NCBI GenBank assembly: GCA_013399695.1 | Contig: VXAU01001869.1 | Location: forward strand, 62,001 to 126,000 | DNA from: Formicarius rufipectus | Lineage: Eukaryota; Chordata; Aves; Passeriformes; Formicariidae | Direction: 5' to 3' | DNA: 64,000 nt | The notes under the pieces: model-generated | Databases searched by the model: none | What the model saw: only the letters and a program-made list of their open reading frames with translations | Told to the model about the DNA's origin: nothing | Made by a program: the position numbers and the translations under genes | In this document: positions 1 through 12,855 of the stretch, in pieces | Layout: each line of letters starts with the position of its first letter | Position numbering within the stretch: position 1 is the stretch's first letter

Positions 1-586
1 TGAGCACTGAGAGGATGCACAAGTGTTGAGCATCCTGGAAATGAAAATCATTCTCTGAATACTAAAACTACTACCATGCATTGCAGTGATGGAAAATTCA
101 GATGGATTTCTAAAGAGTAAATATCTTGTTCAGACCCCTGAAGAAATGGGTGATATTTGCACCTATAGAGAAGCTGACGCATGTCACCTGCATATTTCTG
201 ACAAACCATGAAAAGAGACTATAGGTGGGGTATCCAAATACCAGTCTGGACTCTGAGGTGAAGAGAAAAAGGAACTCATAAAGTCACTGGAAAGGAAAGT
301 CAATAGATTTGCCATGTGTGATAGGATCTAGAAGAATCCCAACTTTAACTATATTAATGCTATCAAGTGGTGCAATAATAGAAGCTGGATATATAGCTCT
401 TGTCTAGAAACAAGGGATGATCATCCATCAACACCACCATTACAGTCTGCTCCATATCCTGGCATAATGCCTATTTGGAGCAGGGCCAGGACACCAAAGT
501 TAGCATTAAAGGCAACTACTGTTGAACTTACTGGTAAGGTTGCTGGTCTTCAGAATCAAAGAAACTGACAGTGTCATGCAAGATTG

Positions 587-646
587 AAAAAAAAAAAAAA
601 AAGGAGAGAAAAAAAAAAAGGAAAAAAAAAAAAGGAAAAAAGAGGG
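587..646 (+). repeat. A-rich low-complexity tract
   Basis: Runs of 11-16 A are broken by GGAGAG and GG. There is no AATAAA signal in the bases just before it and no recognisable mRNA upstream, so I do not read it as the tail of a processed pseudogene. Confidence 0.9.
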
Positions 647-3503
647 ACTAAATCTTGCCCACATATGGTTTTTTAACATACTGCTTTAAAGACGTAATTA
701 TTAAGATTTTGTATACTTGAATATGTTACACTAAACACAGAGCTACATTACATTTATACACTACATATCTGAGAAGTTAAAAAAGCAGCATTTTATGCTT
801 CCAATGATCATAGCATTATTTTTTAAAGAGATCTATACATATGTTTATGCAGCTAGGTAATGGTTTGTGATCTCTTGGAATTAAAAACTATAACTTGGCA
901 GAAGAGAGAAAATTTTCATTTGAAAAATGTTAATAAATAATTATTCAATGAGATCATTAAAATGGAAAGCAATCAGAGATGATAAAGGACTTTAAGAATG
1001 GAAGAGCACATGTTGTTCGAGTCCCTCTGGATACTATACAAAAGTCTTGTATATTCACACGTTTGTATAAGAAAGTACCGAACATCAATATTTTCAAGTT
1101 CATGCCTGCCTAAATTTGGCAAAACAAATTATTTCCCCTTTCATCTGATAAGAAATAGGCACAGTGAAGAACAACAAAACCTCTGAAAAGCAAGTATTTA
1201 GAATTGTCAGTCAGAGGCAATAAGAAAAATGTCTTTGGACACTTGAAGTAGTTTTTAAAGCACTTTTTCTTTCAAGTGGAATAACAGAAGAACAAAACAT
1301 TTCACATTAAATTTTTGAGTCTAGAAAAAACCAGAACAATGAAAATCCTTTGAGAAAATACTATATTCTAACACAGTATGTGGTGTAAAAAAATTGCTTT
1401 TACTAAGGTCCATTTTGGGAGGGCAGGAATAACTTTGTCATCCATAAAAACAGCCACACAACCTGGAGAAGCATCCTCCTTTTCTTCATTGGCAACAGTT
1501 GCTGCCTGAACCACCTTTTGTTTTCACCACATTTTTGCTCTGCCCAAGTAACAGGGATGAAAACTTCTATGAACTGTGCTTTTGGGTACTGCACTCCATT
1601 GCCAATACTAAGTTACCATTGCATTTCCACCAGTCCTTACCACAAGTTATTTGTCTGCTCAAAATAGCTTTCTAAGGGTATAATCCCCTCTATGAGTCAC
1701 AGTATTAGCCCTTGGATGTGTCATTTGTTTTGCCTGCAACTGCCAATTGTTTCTGTGGTGTATTACAATGGCTGCCAAGTTGTATTTCTGTTGGATGCAT
1801 AAGAACACCCATGTGTGCAAACAAGGACTTGTTTGTGTGTCCCTACTCACACACATGGAAGGTTTCCACTATCGACATTGTCAGCCATGTGGCTCAAACC
1901 TGCTGGTTGAACACACAGAGAGATGCTGAGCAGTGAAAACAATGATCTGAGCGCAAAACAGCTAACAAAAATAATAAACACTGAAAAGGTCCCCGTGGCC
2001 TGGGAGTGATAATTTTACACCTACAAAAATAGTCTGCTTTCTGCTAGGGAATGGAGTTGCCTGCCAATATGCACTGAAAGGATTAGGACGGTCCAGGCAG
2101 CAGCTGGTAATAAATGTAGCAAGATGCTCGTTAAACTTTGTTTTCTGTGGAGGAAAAAAAGCTTCTGGAGACGAGAGATTTGATTGTGTACTTCAGAATC
2201 ACAATTGCTGAGTATTCTGAGACTGAACATAGAGTTGATTTCTAAAAGTTAAAATTAAAATTTTCCTGAAAAAGAGCAAATCTAATAGAGTCTGCTTTCC
2301 TTATAACAAATACATATGCATATATATATGTATAGATATATATATTAACTGTTAAGTAGCAAAGAAGGAGTTGTTATTTTTTTCCTTTGAAATGAATAAA
2401 CTATCATTAAATTATGGAAAAGTTATTCTAAAAACTTCTTGTATTTGTATCTAAAATTCTCCCTCAAAACTCTTCAGTCTGCCAGTGTCTTCATCCGCAT
2501 GTCAACTTCATTTTGCTCTATCAGCAATTAAGAACAAATATTCAGCTGCAAGACATTTTCTGATTTTCAGGAAGCTTATGGTGGAAGTGACCCATTTGGT
2601 CAATATTACAGGGCTTCTCTCATCAGCATATTCAACTGCATTTCCTTTACCAGTTTAGACATTGTTAAACTTCTAGACTTCTATATCTCTATAAGAGATG
2701 CTAGATTGTCTGGTAAACTTCCAGACACATTCCAATAAACAAAGGCAGGATAAAAGGTCTGACAGGTCCTCCATTTGACCAGCATAACCACTATCATCAT
2801 GCCTCAGAGCCAGGACCATCTGACTGTGGCCAGCAGCAGATGCCCAGGGCATCAGAAGAAATAGGCAGGTAAAGAGCAAGATATTCTTAGCTCACGTACA
2901 CTGAGTGTTTACAGATTGCCAATGACAGAGATCATAACTGAACAATCCTTTCTAGCAGGCATCTATTCCACATGACTCGATTTAAACCTTTTCACTAAAT
3001 CCTACTGTGTACCTACTTATATTTCAAATCTATTAGAACCTGTTTATATCACTGGCTTTCACAGTGTGCTAGTGAGTAGCAACTGAGTTGGGAATTGTAC
3101 TTCCTTTTCTTTGCTAAAACAAGGTATTTGGCAGTTGCAGGCACACCTTCTAGTTCTTCCATCCTGAGAAAACATGAATTCCTTATTCACCTTACCCACA
3201 ATATTCCAGCTTTTACTTCTGCTTTTATATTTTGCCATCTGTTTGGCAAAGTGATCTTTGTCTCTGCAGAACTGCTACAAAGGAACATGGATACGGAACC
3301 TCCTGACTCTGTGGATCCTTTTGAAGGATGAGAAGGTAACTGCAAGGGCAGAGATGTCTTTTTAGGTGTTCGTCCTGAATTCTTGAAGAAGTACTGAAGA
3401 CATGGGCAGATGCCCTTACACAGACACTGCATGAACGTAACTGATGAAGCATCATGTGAGCACAGGACTCCTGCAGGAACAGGAGTAAGGCACATAGGAT
3501 CGA
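647..3503. other. ENOX1: ENOX1 intron, AT-rich, no gene seen
   Basis: Apart from the AT microsatellite near 2.3 kb, I see only AT-rich unique sequence. Open frames here (up to 78 codons) have no recognisable domain or splice context. Assignment to ENOX1 follows from the exon at 28.6 kb and assumes the gene continues on the minus strand. Confidence 0.6.
2310..2345 (+). repeat. AT dinucleotide-rich microsatellite
   Basis: Imperfect (TA)n with interspersed G and C: ATACATATGCATATATATAT and onwards to TATATATT. Confidence 0.85.
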
Positions 3504-3547
3504 TGTGCATGCGTGTGTGTGTGCGTGCAAGCATGCATGTGTGTATT
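3504..3547 (+). repeat. alternating TG/CG/CA tract
   Basis: A nearly unbroken purine-pyrimidine alternation (TGTGCATGCGTGTGTGTGTG, then CGTGCAAGCATGCATGTGTG). Such runs can adopt Z-DNA under negative supercoiling. Confidence 0.85.
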
Positions 3548-3931
3548 TGGAGGACTGAAAAGGAGTGAAGAGAGAAGGGGCAGGAAATCACTTCCTTGAC
3601 CTCCAGCTTTCTCAGTTGGCCAGGGGATCCATCTTAACACCACTCAGCAAGAGCTATATTCTGTGAAACGGAGCCAGGTCTGTAGCAAACACAAGTCTCT
3701 AGGGGCGTTTTGACAAAAACAGAGAGTGAGGGGGAATCCAGATGAATGTTTCTCATTAATAATCAATGAAGCAATAATTTATGTGAACTCTACAGGGTCT
3801 GCCAGACCCACTTCATAAACAAAGCCCTTGTAGCATCATCAAAACACTTGCCACTTGAAAATTACTTCTATGAGACATATATCACTGACAAAGCTTTAGG
3901 GCTGTATTTATTGTACTTGCCTTTTTTTTTT

Positions 3932-3966
3932 NNNNNNNNNNNNNNNNNNNNNNNNNNNNNNNNNNN
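3932..3966. other. assembly gap (35 N) inside a poly-T tract
   Basis: The run of N is preceded by ten T (after a C) and followed by TTTT. The underlying sequence is most likely a long homopolymer that could not be read through, so the true length is unknown. Confidence 0.97.
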
Positions 3967-5613
3967 TTTTAATAAAGAAAGCACTGTCTCTGCACAGAGG
4001 AATAGTTTACAGGAGACAATCCCAAAACTTTAAATGCTGTTCTTCAGAGATGGTTATGCTGTGGCTGAAAACACTAAAAGCAATTCTGGCCTCCTCTTGA
4101 TCCCTGCCCACAAAATCACACGGCAAACACTATATTTAGAGCAATATACATGTCAAAGACTAAATTAAAGAAAACCACCTTCTCTTTTTACAAGCAAATC
4201 ATGGGGTGAATCACTCCTGGTTCATCCTTTATTGCTGCAGGCTTGGCACAACAGGACCTCAGTCTTGTTTATAGTTTTTAATGCAATGCAAATAATAGGA
4301 GAGAATAACAAATAATAATAACACAGCGAAGTGATACCACAATGGGTGCCACTCTCATCCAAAGATACAATTTCAACACTTTTGTGTAAAGAAATCTAGG
4401 AAGTTAATGCTATTTCTATAAATTCTATTTCTATTTCTGCTTATGGATAGCCTTCAGTGCCATTCTTACCTCAAAGAGGTTTCAGGCACTACTTGCCCAT
4501 GTTGAATCTATTTAGCTTCCCCTTAGAACAGCTCTGCAAAGAGTACCTGACTGGCAAGCCTGAGAACAAGCTGAAAAACTCGGGACTTAATGTTGAGAGA
4601 GTCTGATGATGGTTTGTCAGCTTTTGATGGCTGACAGCTGCATGTGTAAGAAGCTAAGCCAGAAAAAAGTGACTAATCTTAGTCTCCATCCACAATCAGC
4701 TGCTCTTCCATGTGTGAAACCCTGCTGCCATTGCAGCAGAAACTTGTGGAAGTGAAAATTGAAGTGGCAAAAAGCAGGAAAAACAGCAAAGGAAAGAGAA
4801 AAATCAAAATAAATGCAGGGAGAGAGGTGAAGGAGAGGGAAAGATGAACAGACAACAATATTGTCTTGACTCTCTGTGTTCATGCTTTATCTAAAGACTC
4901 TTTTGACCTCTGCCAGGATTTTGAGGGGTTGATGAATTTATAGCACCTCACAACATCCAGAATGTTGACCTTCCCAAAGTCCCTGCTGCTTAAGAACAGT
5001 TCCACACAGCAGGAACTACGGCCTTCTTCCATATCCTCATCAATAAATTACTTCCTTGCATGGGGTCAGTCAGCAGTTCATTGTGAAGAAAATAACAAAA
5101 ATGCAAATTCTGCACAGTGCCACCTGGTCCCCACTTAATGACTTCTCGTCTACTTTGTAAAAATATGGGACTGGCCAATATGCAATGTAATACATTGCCT
5201 TTACACTGTAAAATGTGCACAGCTGTTATTTCCTGACTTTCAAAAGTCTTTGTGCACTCACTATATGCTGCTTGGGCCAACCCTCTCCAGTTTTGAGATC
5301 CTTCCTTCCATTTCTCCAGTTTTGGGCTCATCACAGTGGGCCATTTAATAAGGTTAGCCTTTGCCAAATTAAACAGCCTCTCCAAACTCCCTCCACTGGA
5401 AACTGTTCAATCTGTTTGCCAAATGAACCTCTCCCTAAAATAAAACTTTGCTATGTTCCTCTAAAATAAGATCACCTTTCATTTCAAAGCTCTAGAAGAT
5501 GAGAAATTAATAAAACATGATTATACTGCCTAGGAACTGTTAATGGATTTTTCTTTGCTTGCTATCTAGGAAAGTGCTGTACTCCAGAAATTTGAGAGGC
5601 ATTTGTAGAGGCA

Positions 5614-5635
5614 CAAAAAAAAAAAAAAAAAAAAA
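5614..5635 (+). repeat. poly-A tract
   Basis: Uninterrupted run of about 22 A preceded by GCAC and followed by GGTTATTGG. No duplicated flanks are evident. Confidence 0.95.
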
Positions 5636-7151
5636 GGTTATTGGAAGATACAAGCTACTAAGATGTAAACAAATACTGAAAAGAAATTGGAGAAATAAGA
5701 AGAAATTCAATTCCCAAGCTAGTTTAATACTGAAATATAACTCTTGTAATAAATGAAACATAAAAAGCCTTCAGTGTATAAAAGATGGTAAAATACTATC
5801 TTCTGGATATTAATGTGACCTCAGAGAAAATGGGTGAAAAAAATGAAATCCAGACATTCCACCGGATGTTTTACAAATGAAAAGGGATTCATTTTTCTTC
5901 ATGAATCATGAAAGAAGTTCTGGCTATTAAGCTGGAGTTACTGTGTGGATCCTTGAATCTGTGGAATGCATACAAACACTCTCCTTGCCTTTGCAGGGTC
6001 ACTGGAGTAACAACAGCCCTGCCAAAACTGGAAAGAAGCTGTACAGCCCAGAAAGGTGTATCAGCTGCACGGTCAAGTTCTCACAGAAACATGAGAAAAA
6101 CTGGATTCTGACAGACTGTAGGATCTCTCTAACCCCCTATCCAGAAACCTGCCTCTAACAGCAAATCCCTAAATTTGCTTAGTACAAGATTGGAACAATT
6201 CTGAAGTGATTCCTCCTTATCATGTTCTCCCAGTTTCCAACACTCTCTAGACTCAGGAGCTTCCTAAGCCAGAGGAAGTTTTGTGCCTTCTTCAGGTTTA
6301 ATTTTGGAGGAAAATACCAATGAGCTTTATTGCATGGGATGTATTTCTCTTGGTGTCATTATAGGAGATGACAGAAAGTTGTCCTGTGAAATCAGCTGGA
6401 AAATCTTGAGTGATGATATTTCAAACTTTTAACCAAGTTATTCTACATGCATACTTCTATTTTAAAACCTGAGCAAACATACAAAAGAGAGACTTAAGCC
6501 ATAATTTTAAATGATTGCTATTGGTACTATTTTCCTACTTCCTTAAATGTTTAATAATTTAAATAACATATCCAAATTCCTAAATCCACAGTATCTTTAA
6601 CCCATGATGTACTAGAAGGAGGTTAAGTACACTAGATGCAGTAAAGATTTGTTGTCTGTATATGAATGCAATAATAAATCTTGATATTTTTTATTATCCT
6701 CCACTAGAATGGTTTGACCTCCATACAGTTTATGGTAGTAACTTGTAGGACAATATTTGAATGCTCTGTGCATGAGCAGAATATCTGTTAGATTTGAATT
6801 TGATTAACAAACTGTTGAGTAATAGAGTGGTATTTGGTGAATTAATAAACTGTTTATTGGTTAAGAATTAACCAAGAATCCTATCTTGAGAATACTATGC
6901 TACATAAAACATGATCTGAAAAGAATTCAGATTTCATAGCAGCAAGTAATGCTCCTGAGTGTCTGTAGAAAGAGCTATTTTAATTAAGCTCCAATGTATT
7001 TGGACAAGGCTATTTTAGTTAGATTTTTGCTTTAAAGGTCATCGAGCACCTCAGCAACCTGAAAACATTCCTATGTGCTTAGTTCTCACTGCAAAAACAG
7101 ACTGTTGGTTAGTACAGCTTTCAGGAACATGAGAAACCATTAAGCTTTGCG

Positions 7152-7203
7152 TAAGCAGGTACCTTACTTTACATTTATTTACTTTACATAAGCAGGTACC
7201 TTA
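7152..7203 (+). repeat. short tandem duplication, 37-bp period
   Basis: TAAGCAGGTACCTTA occurs at 7152-7166 and again at 7189-7203. The interval between them contains two ACTTTACAT/CTTTACATTT-like pieces, so the unit has itself partly duplicated. Confidence 0.85.
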
Positions 7204-9201
7204 GCTAATGGCAGGCTCAGACCATGGGCAGCATGTTTCCATCAAAAACAGGACTTGCGTGTTCACAGGGGACATAGCCAGACCTGAGAACTGGGTAGCC
7301 ATGTGGGGAGGAAGAGAGTGATCTGTGGTGATAAGAGTTTGCACATAGATATAGATGGCAAAGGATGCAAAATCAGACACAATGAGCAGAAAACCCTTCT
7401 TTCCACTATCTGGGTATATCTCTAGTACAAGGAAGGTCAGCAGCAGCTAGAGATGCCAAAGTAGCCAGCTGCTCTGTGGGCCTCACCCCCCAGGGCCTCA
7501 CTGCTGGAGCCATTATCAGTGGAACGGTGAAGACTAATAAACCCTGATTTTGGCAAATAGCCCAGGGGCAGCCAGCTGGGATGGGTTAAATCATCCTGAG
7601 GTTCTTTCTCTGGGACCTGTGCAGGGCAGTACACAGAAGTGGGTTAATGCCTTTGGCCCCCAGTGACTCCTTCCATCTCTCCTGTCTCTCACAGCAAGGG
7701 GAAATGCATGTCTCAACTAATAATAAACCATTGCTGAGCATGTGGAGAACACCATGCCAAATATAAAACAGCTGGGGCTCTCTGGCCAGCCATCAGCTAG
7801 CTCAATCACAGCATTGCCTGACAACTTCAAGAAGATAGGTAAAAATGAGTAAATAAGAAACTTTCAAATCAACCAGGAAAAAAATAAATCTTAGAACATT
7901 AGTATAAAGCTATATCATTATTTATTATGACATAGCTTTTATTTCCTAACAAGCACAAATATCTCATCATGCTCTTCACCAAAAAAGAGACTAAAAAGAT
8001 GAGAAATGCTTACATGAGGAAGAAGGAATCTCTCCAAGAACACTTGCATCTTTGTACCCCCAAAACAGGTTAAAGTACAGGCATTGCTCTTGGTTGTCTT
8101 CCCGTCTAAGTAAAAAAAAAGGGCTATATTTCTCCTCAGAAAGTAGCAATCTTGACAACATTCTTACAATGTTGTATTTCATTATTTAGTTTAACAGGGG
8201 AAAATCTTGTCTGAAAAGAAATCAGGAGGCTCTATAAATGAAGAGCATACTAGAAGAAGCAGACAGACACTGTGTGCACAAAATTATTTCAACTTTGATT
8301 CCAATTAAGGAAGACTCCAGGCTTTGTATCTCCTGTGCATAATACATTTAATTTATATTGTGGTTGTGTGCAGCTTACAATTCTTGCTACTAGAAAATTT
8401 CACCTTTAATTTCTGACAGCCAGCACCAAAGGTTCACCTGCTAATATTTCAGAGCAATAAACTAAACATATAGCAATTTCACACACACTCATACACAGAA
8501 TCAACTCCACCATTCAAGAATGAGATTGGCCTTTTTGCCATTTACAGTTCACCATCAGAACACTATACATGTGACTCTCTTTGACAAAGCTTTCAGGTAA
8601 GATGCAGGTTTGCAAAAACCGAGAAAAGAAGATAGAGTCATTGTTTCAAGAAGTATCCATTTTTTTCACAAATTAACCAAAAAGCCAAATGATTTTGTTT
8701 CAAATTACAATGATTGTTTATCCCATTTCCAGTGAAAATGCATTTCTTCATAACAAGAATATGTCGGGTGGACTAGAATATGTTAATCTCATTAAGATCC
8801 TTCTTTTGCCTTACCATGTATGTTTCCACAGCTAAGGTTCTGTCAATAGTTTTATAAAAATCCCATTGTTTTCCCAGAGGTTTGTATGTCAACTATAAAA
8901 ATAAGTTTCAAGATGAAAATTGCCACAGTGTTGATTGTCAGTTCAAGGATACATGATGGTATTGTTCTTAGTATATATTTAGCATCTTTTTATTTTTTGA
9001 ATATGAAAAGGAAAACCCAACCCAATCCTCCTTCACAAGCTTTGTTAAGCATTTTTTACAAGGTGTCCAACTACAACCTCTAGCAGTGGGGCAATATAAA
9101 AATAACACAGTGACACTTGTAGCACGCAAATATATCGAGGATAAAGGTGTAGGCATATTTGAGACTCTATGTACAATAGAGTGTGTAACTATTCAAAACT
9201 G

Positions 9202-9217
9202 AAAAAAAAAAAAAAAA
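9202..9217 (+). repeat. poly-A tract
   Basis: Run of 16 A following CAAAACTG. Confidence 0.93.
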
Positions 9218-12200
9218 TCTTTGCTAAACTCTTTCCCATGAGGCTGTCAAAGAAACTGTGCAGGCATAAAGTGAGAGACAAGGTCTTGTCATGATTGATA
9301 CAGGTCAGAAGCTGGCCAAAGAAATGGAAATCAGAGAAAAGGAACTAACAAACGCTTTCCATCTGAGATGAGTGTGTGATTGGAGGTAATGTTGATAATT
9401 GTATTGAAAAGAAAGAGTAATGTTACAGCAAAACTCCCAAAAGACATAAAATTGATTTTATGTCTGAAAAAAAAAATGTCAAGAGGCATTTTAGACAAAT
9501 CAAACACAAAGAAAACAGAGGAGCACAAGGGTGTCAGTGCTAACTAATCCCAAATGAGCCTCTTTGCAGAGGACAGGCTGAATGGCTCATGCAGTAAAGA
9601 TATGGCAGTGTGACACTGCACTGAAATGGCCAGGGAAGACAAAAGTTAGCCTGGATAAGAGATAAGACAAAAAGGTGTGGGAAAATTACTGAAAGCCTCT
9701 TAGAAAACCCAGACTCTCACTCAACATACTGTATTCTCTATCAGTCACCCCATCTTCCCCAAGGAATATAAAAGCATAGCAAAAATAGGACAATGAGTAT
9801 CATCAGGAACATTATAATGGAGCTCATAGGAACCATGGCTGAAAAAGCCTTGGATTGCTCACTAGGGAAAAGAGGCAGTTATGTAGGAGCATTACAAAGC
9901 TCATGAATTTTATAGAGGAGGTAGGTGGACAGGTACTGAGGACTCTGTTCCATGATACAAAACTGAGAAGCATTTAGTGACATAAATAAGGAGATCGTAA
10001 ATGAAGAACAGGTAGGTGGAAACAATTCCTAATTGCAGCAAGAATTACTCCCATGAAACTCCATGTTATGTAAAACCTGACTGAATGAAGACCTTATCAG
10101 AATTATAAAGAAGGAAATACTGACAAAACCACACAAATACATCATATACCTTAGACAATAAAAGTGTTCAGAGTGAAGGAGCCAGGGTCATCTATTATTA
10201 AAGTCGTCTGACACTTCCTATTACAACACCCTGTTGTCAGTTGTTTTTAGCTTTGCCAATCATTAGGAGTTTGGACTGAAATTTTACACATCAAATATAT
10301 GCCTGAGGCCGAAATTCTCTGGAAAATTTTAGTCCGAACAATTCATCTGCTGCACAAATGGAGCCAGAGCAGAGTCCTTGGTTTTTTTATCTCATTATTC
10401 AAAAAAATCTGTGTTGTGTCTCAGCAGTTGTAGCCCCTCCAGACTTCTGAGGAACAATGTAATATTTCAGAAGCGAAAAGCCTTTGCATCATAGCAGTAA
10501 CATTTGCCATTCTCCTTAAACTTGATCTGAAAATTCAGACAATTTATGCCTTTGAATAAAATGATATTCACTGATACTCTGAAAAATAAATCTATTTTTA
10601 GTTTTAATAGCTGAAAAAGATTACATCTTCCATGAATGTGCTGGATTATGCTGTGTCTCCGCTCAGCAAACAAGGAAAGAGTTAAAGCCGAAAGATCTCA
10701 GCTATTGTTAACATTTGACATGATTTGTTCCAGCTTTTCATAACTTGAAAACTAAAGTTCCCTTCTACTTTCTCTCTTCTTTTTTGCCTTCAGTCTGCAA
10801 AGTTTCCAGCTTAGCCAGTGAGGATGAATCTAACCTTGTGACACTTGCTGAGATTAGAATGGTTATATCAGAAGATTGTCTGAGCAGCCTGATTCTCCCA
10901 AAAGTCTGTCAGGTCTGGAGCAGCTAATTGGATCTTGCCTCATATGTTCTGCCTGTGATTTTTTTCAGCAACAGAACACAGAGAACAACAGAGCCAGCAA
11001 GGAGAGTTTTTCCCAAGTTTAGCTATTCTCATCTCTCTCTTCATTTATGGGGAAAAATGTATTTCATGATTATTCTAGGGAACATTTGCAAAGTTCTGAA
11101 AGTTTTGCTTTTTTCCACTGCTGGCCATTTCATTTGAAATATCTCCTCCTCTTTGCAGGAGTTTCGAAGAGAAAACGAGTTTTCAGACTATAATCTGCAG
11201 TAGGATACATCATGACCAGGACACACCTAGTCCACTCTGAACCAGCTGTTAGCTCACCACCTAACACCAATTTCACCAGGGAGGCAGAAAATACCTTTTC
11301 AAGCTATAAGTGAGGGCCAGGCAGATGATGGTAGATTTTTGCATGTACTCTATGGTCAAAGAGACATCATGCCAGAGCTGACATTATCACCAACCCTCCC
11401 TTGCCCTTCTCTCCGTCAGAAGAGGCTCATGTCTCCTTGTGTTCCAAAATGGGCACAAAAAGAGACATTTTGGGAGCTGCTGCTGGGGGAGGAGAAAAGC
11501 AATGGTGACTGGCCATGCCACCAGCTTGGTTGGCATGGCGTGGATGTCTTAAATCTGGATGTGGCCCATGTGATCCAGCTAGATGAATTCACTGGAGTAA
11601 GTAGATTTGCTTGGGGTTTTTTTCACACCAGCTGAACTGGTTAGCTCTGCAGGTTATGTTCTCAGCTGCACTACAGCTGTGCTCAGGGGAGCTTAGAGAA
11701 GAGGCTTTTAGCACCTGGGACTGGCAGTGACTGCTTTGTCCTTTGGTTTACGCTGAAGTGGCTGCAGGACAGTTTTGAGTTTTGTGGGGCTGCAGTACTT
11801 AACAAAGGCTGCTAATGGGCCACGTGCCCTGCTGCCCTGTTCTGCTTAATACCAGCTTTTAACTACCTCTGCCATGCTAGTGAATTTTTGGCCTTTGACA
11901 ATTTAGGCAGCTTTATAGCTCATTTGCACTGCTGAAATGGCACAGAAGGACCAGGTTAGGAAAGGTCCTTTCTAAGCCTAGCATAAGGATGTTTAACTCA
12001 ACCAATAAATTTGCTGTTCAGAGAGGCTTCCAACTAGCTTCTTTGGTCTCTGGGTTCCAGCACTGAGAGGATTTATGTTTCACACCATGTACTGTAGTTC
12101 CAGATATTTAAATCAAGAATGTACTTGTCTGAGCTTCACAGGAAAGTATAGTGCTTCAGACAGAATTATGGCCAGCATCTTTATGTTTTGTTGTCATTTA

Positions 12201-12742
12201 AGCATTAAAGAGCTCCATGCTGCCTTGTATAATTCTCAAAACAGTCAGGTTTCTCAGATTAAATGCCAGTCTCACATTATGAAACAGGTTGTGTTCCTGA
12301 GAACTAAATCACAAAATAACTATGGGACTAGGCCAGGAATTCATGCGTATTAATCTTGTGTCCACCTTTTCCAGCATTTCTAGATTATGGATTTTATGTT
12401 ATCATGAACAGTCATGGCCATGGTTGCCCTCCAAACATGAACTGATGTCATTCTGAATCACAGATGAGATATAGCCCATCCATCAAAAAAACACAAAAAC
12501 ACCCAATGTGGCAGAAGTAATGGAAAACCCTTCCCACTTTATCTGCCACTTTATAAATCTGACCGCACTTGTCTGAATCTTTTTCCCTAGGGCTTGTTAA
12601 ATTTCAGCAGAATTCTCTGTCAGGTTGTGAACTGAATATGAAAAAGCAAAGTGACCAAATTGTTACTCAGTAAAGCTAAAATGCATACTAACACCAATTC
12701 TGAAGGTCAGGAAACCACAACTTATTAGAATGATTTTATAAG

Positions 12743-12855
12743 GGGAAAAAAAAAAAAAGGAGAGAGAAAAAAAAAGCCTCTTCAGGAAAGAATCTCACAA
12801 ATCTTATAAAGAACACAAAAAAAAAAAAAAAAAAGTGAGAAAAGAGAGATGACTC
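12743..12855 (+). repeat. purine-rich / poly-A region
   Basis: Several A runs (12 to 18 bases) are interspersed with GGAGAGAG and GTGAGAAAAGAGAGATG. On the ENOX1 strand this is a strong pyrimidine tract. Confidence 0.88.

Larger units (their letters stand above)
3967..12742. other. ENOX1: ENOX1 intron, no gene seen
   Basis: Unique AT-rich sequence with scattered A runs and the 7.15-kb duplication. The stretch 7.43-7.66 kb is somewhat richer in G+C but shows no coding pattern. The longest frame here (131 codons, minus strand at 4990-5385) matches nothing I know. Confidence 0.55.

Noticed and set aside
1..646. possible processed pseudogene ending in the poly-A tract at 587
   Set aside because: No polyadenylation signal precedes the tract, frames contain several stops, no known protein is recognisable, and the A tract continues as mixed GGA/AAA low complexity. 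Processed pseudogenes are also uncommon in birds.
3187..3591. 134-codon open frame on the minus strand
   Set aside because: It runs through the TG/CA repeat (H-T-R-M-H-like residues) and has no domain; a chance frame.
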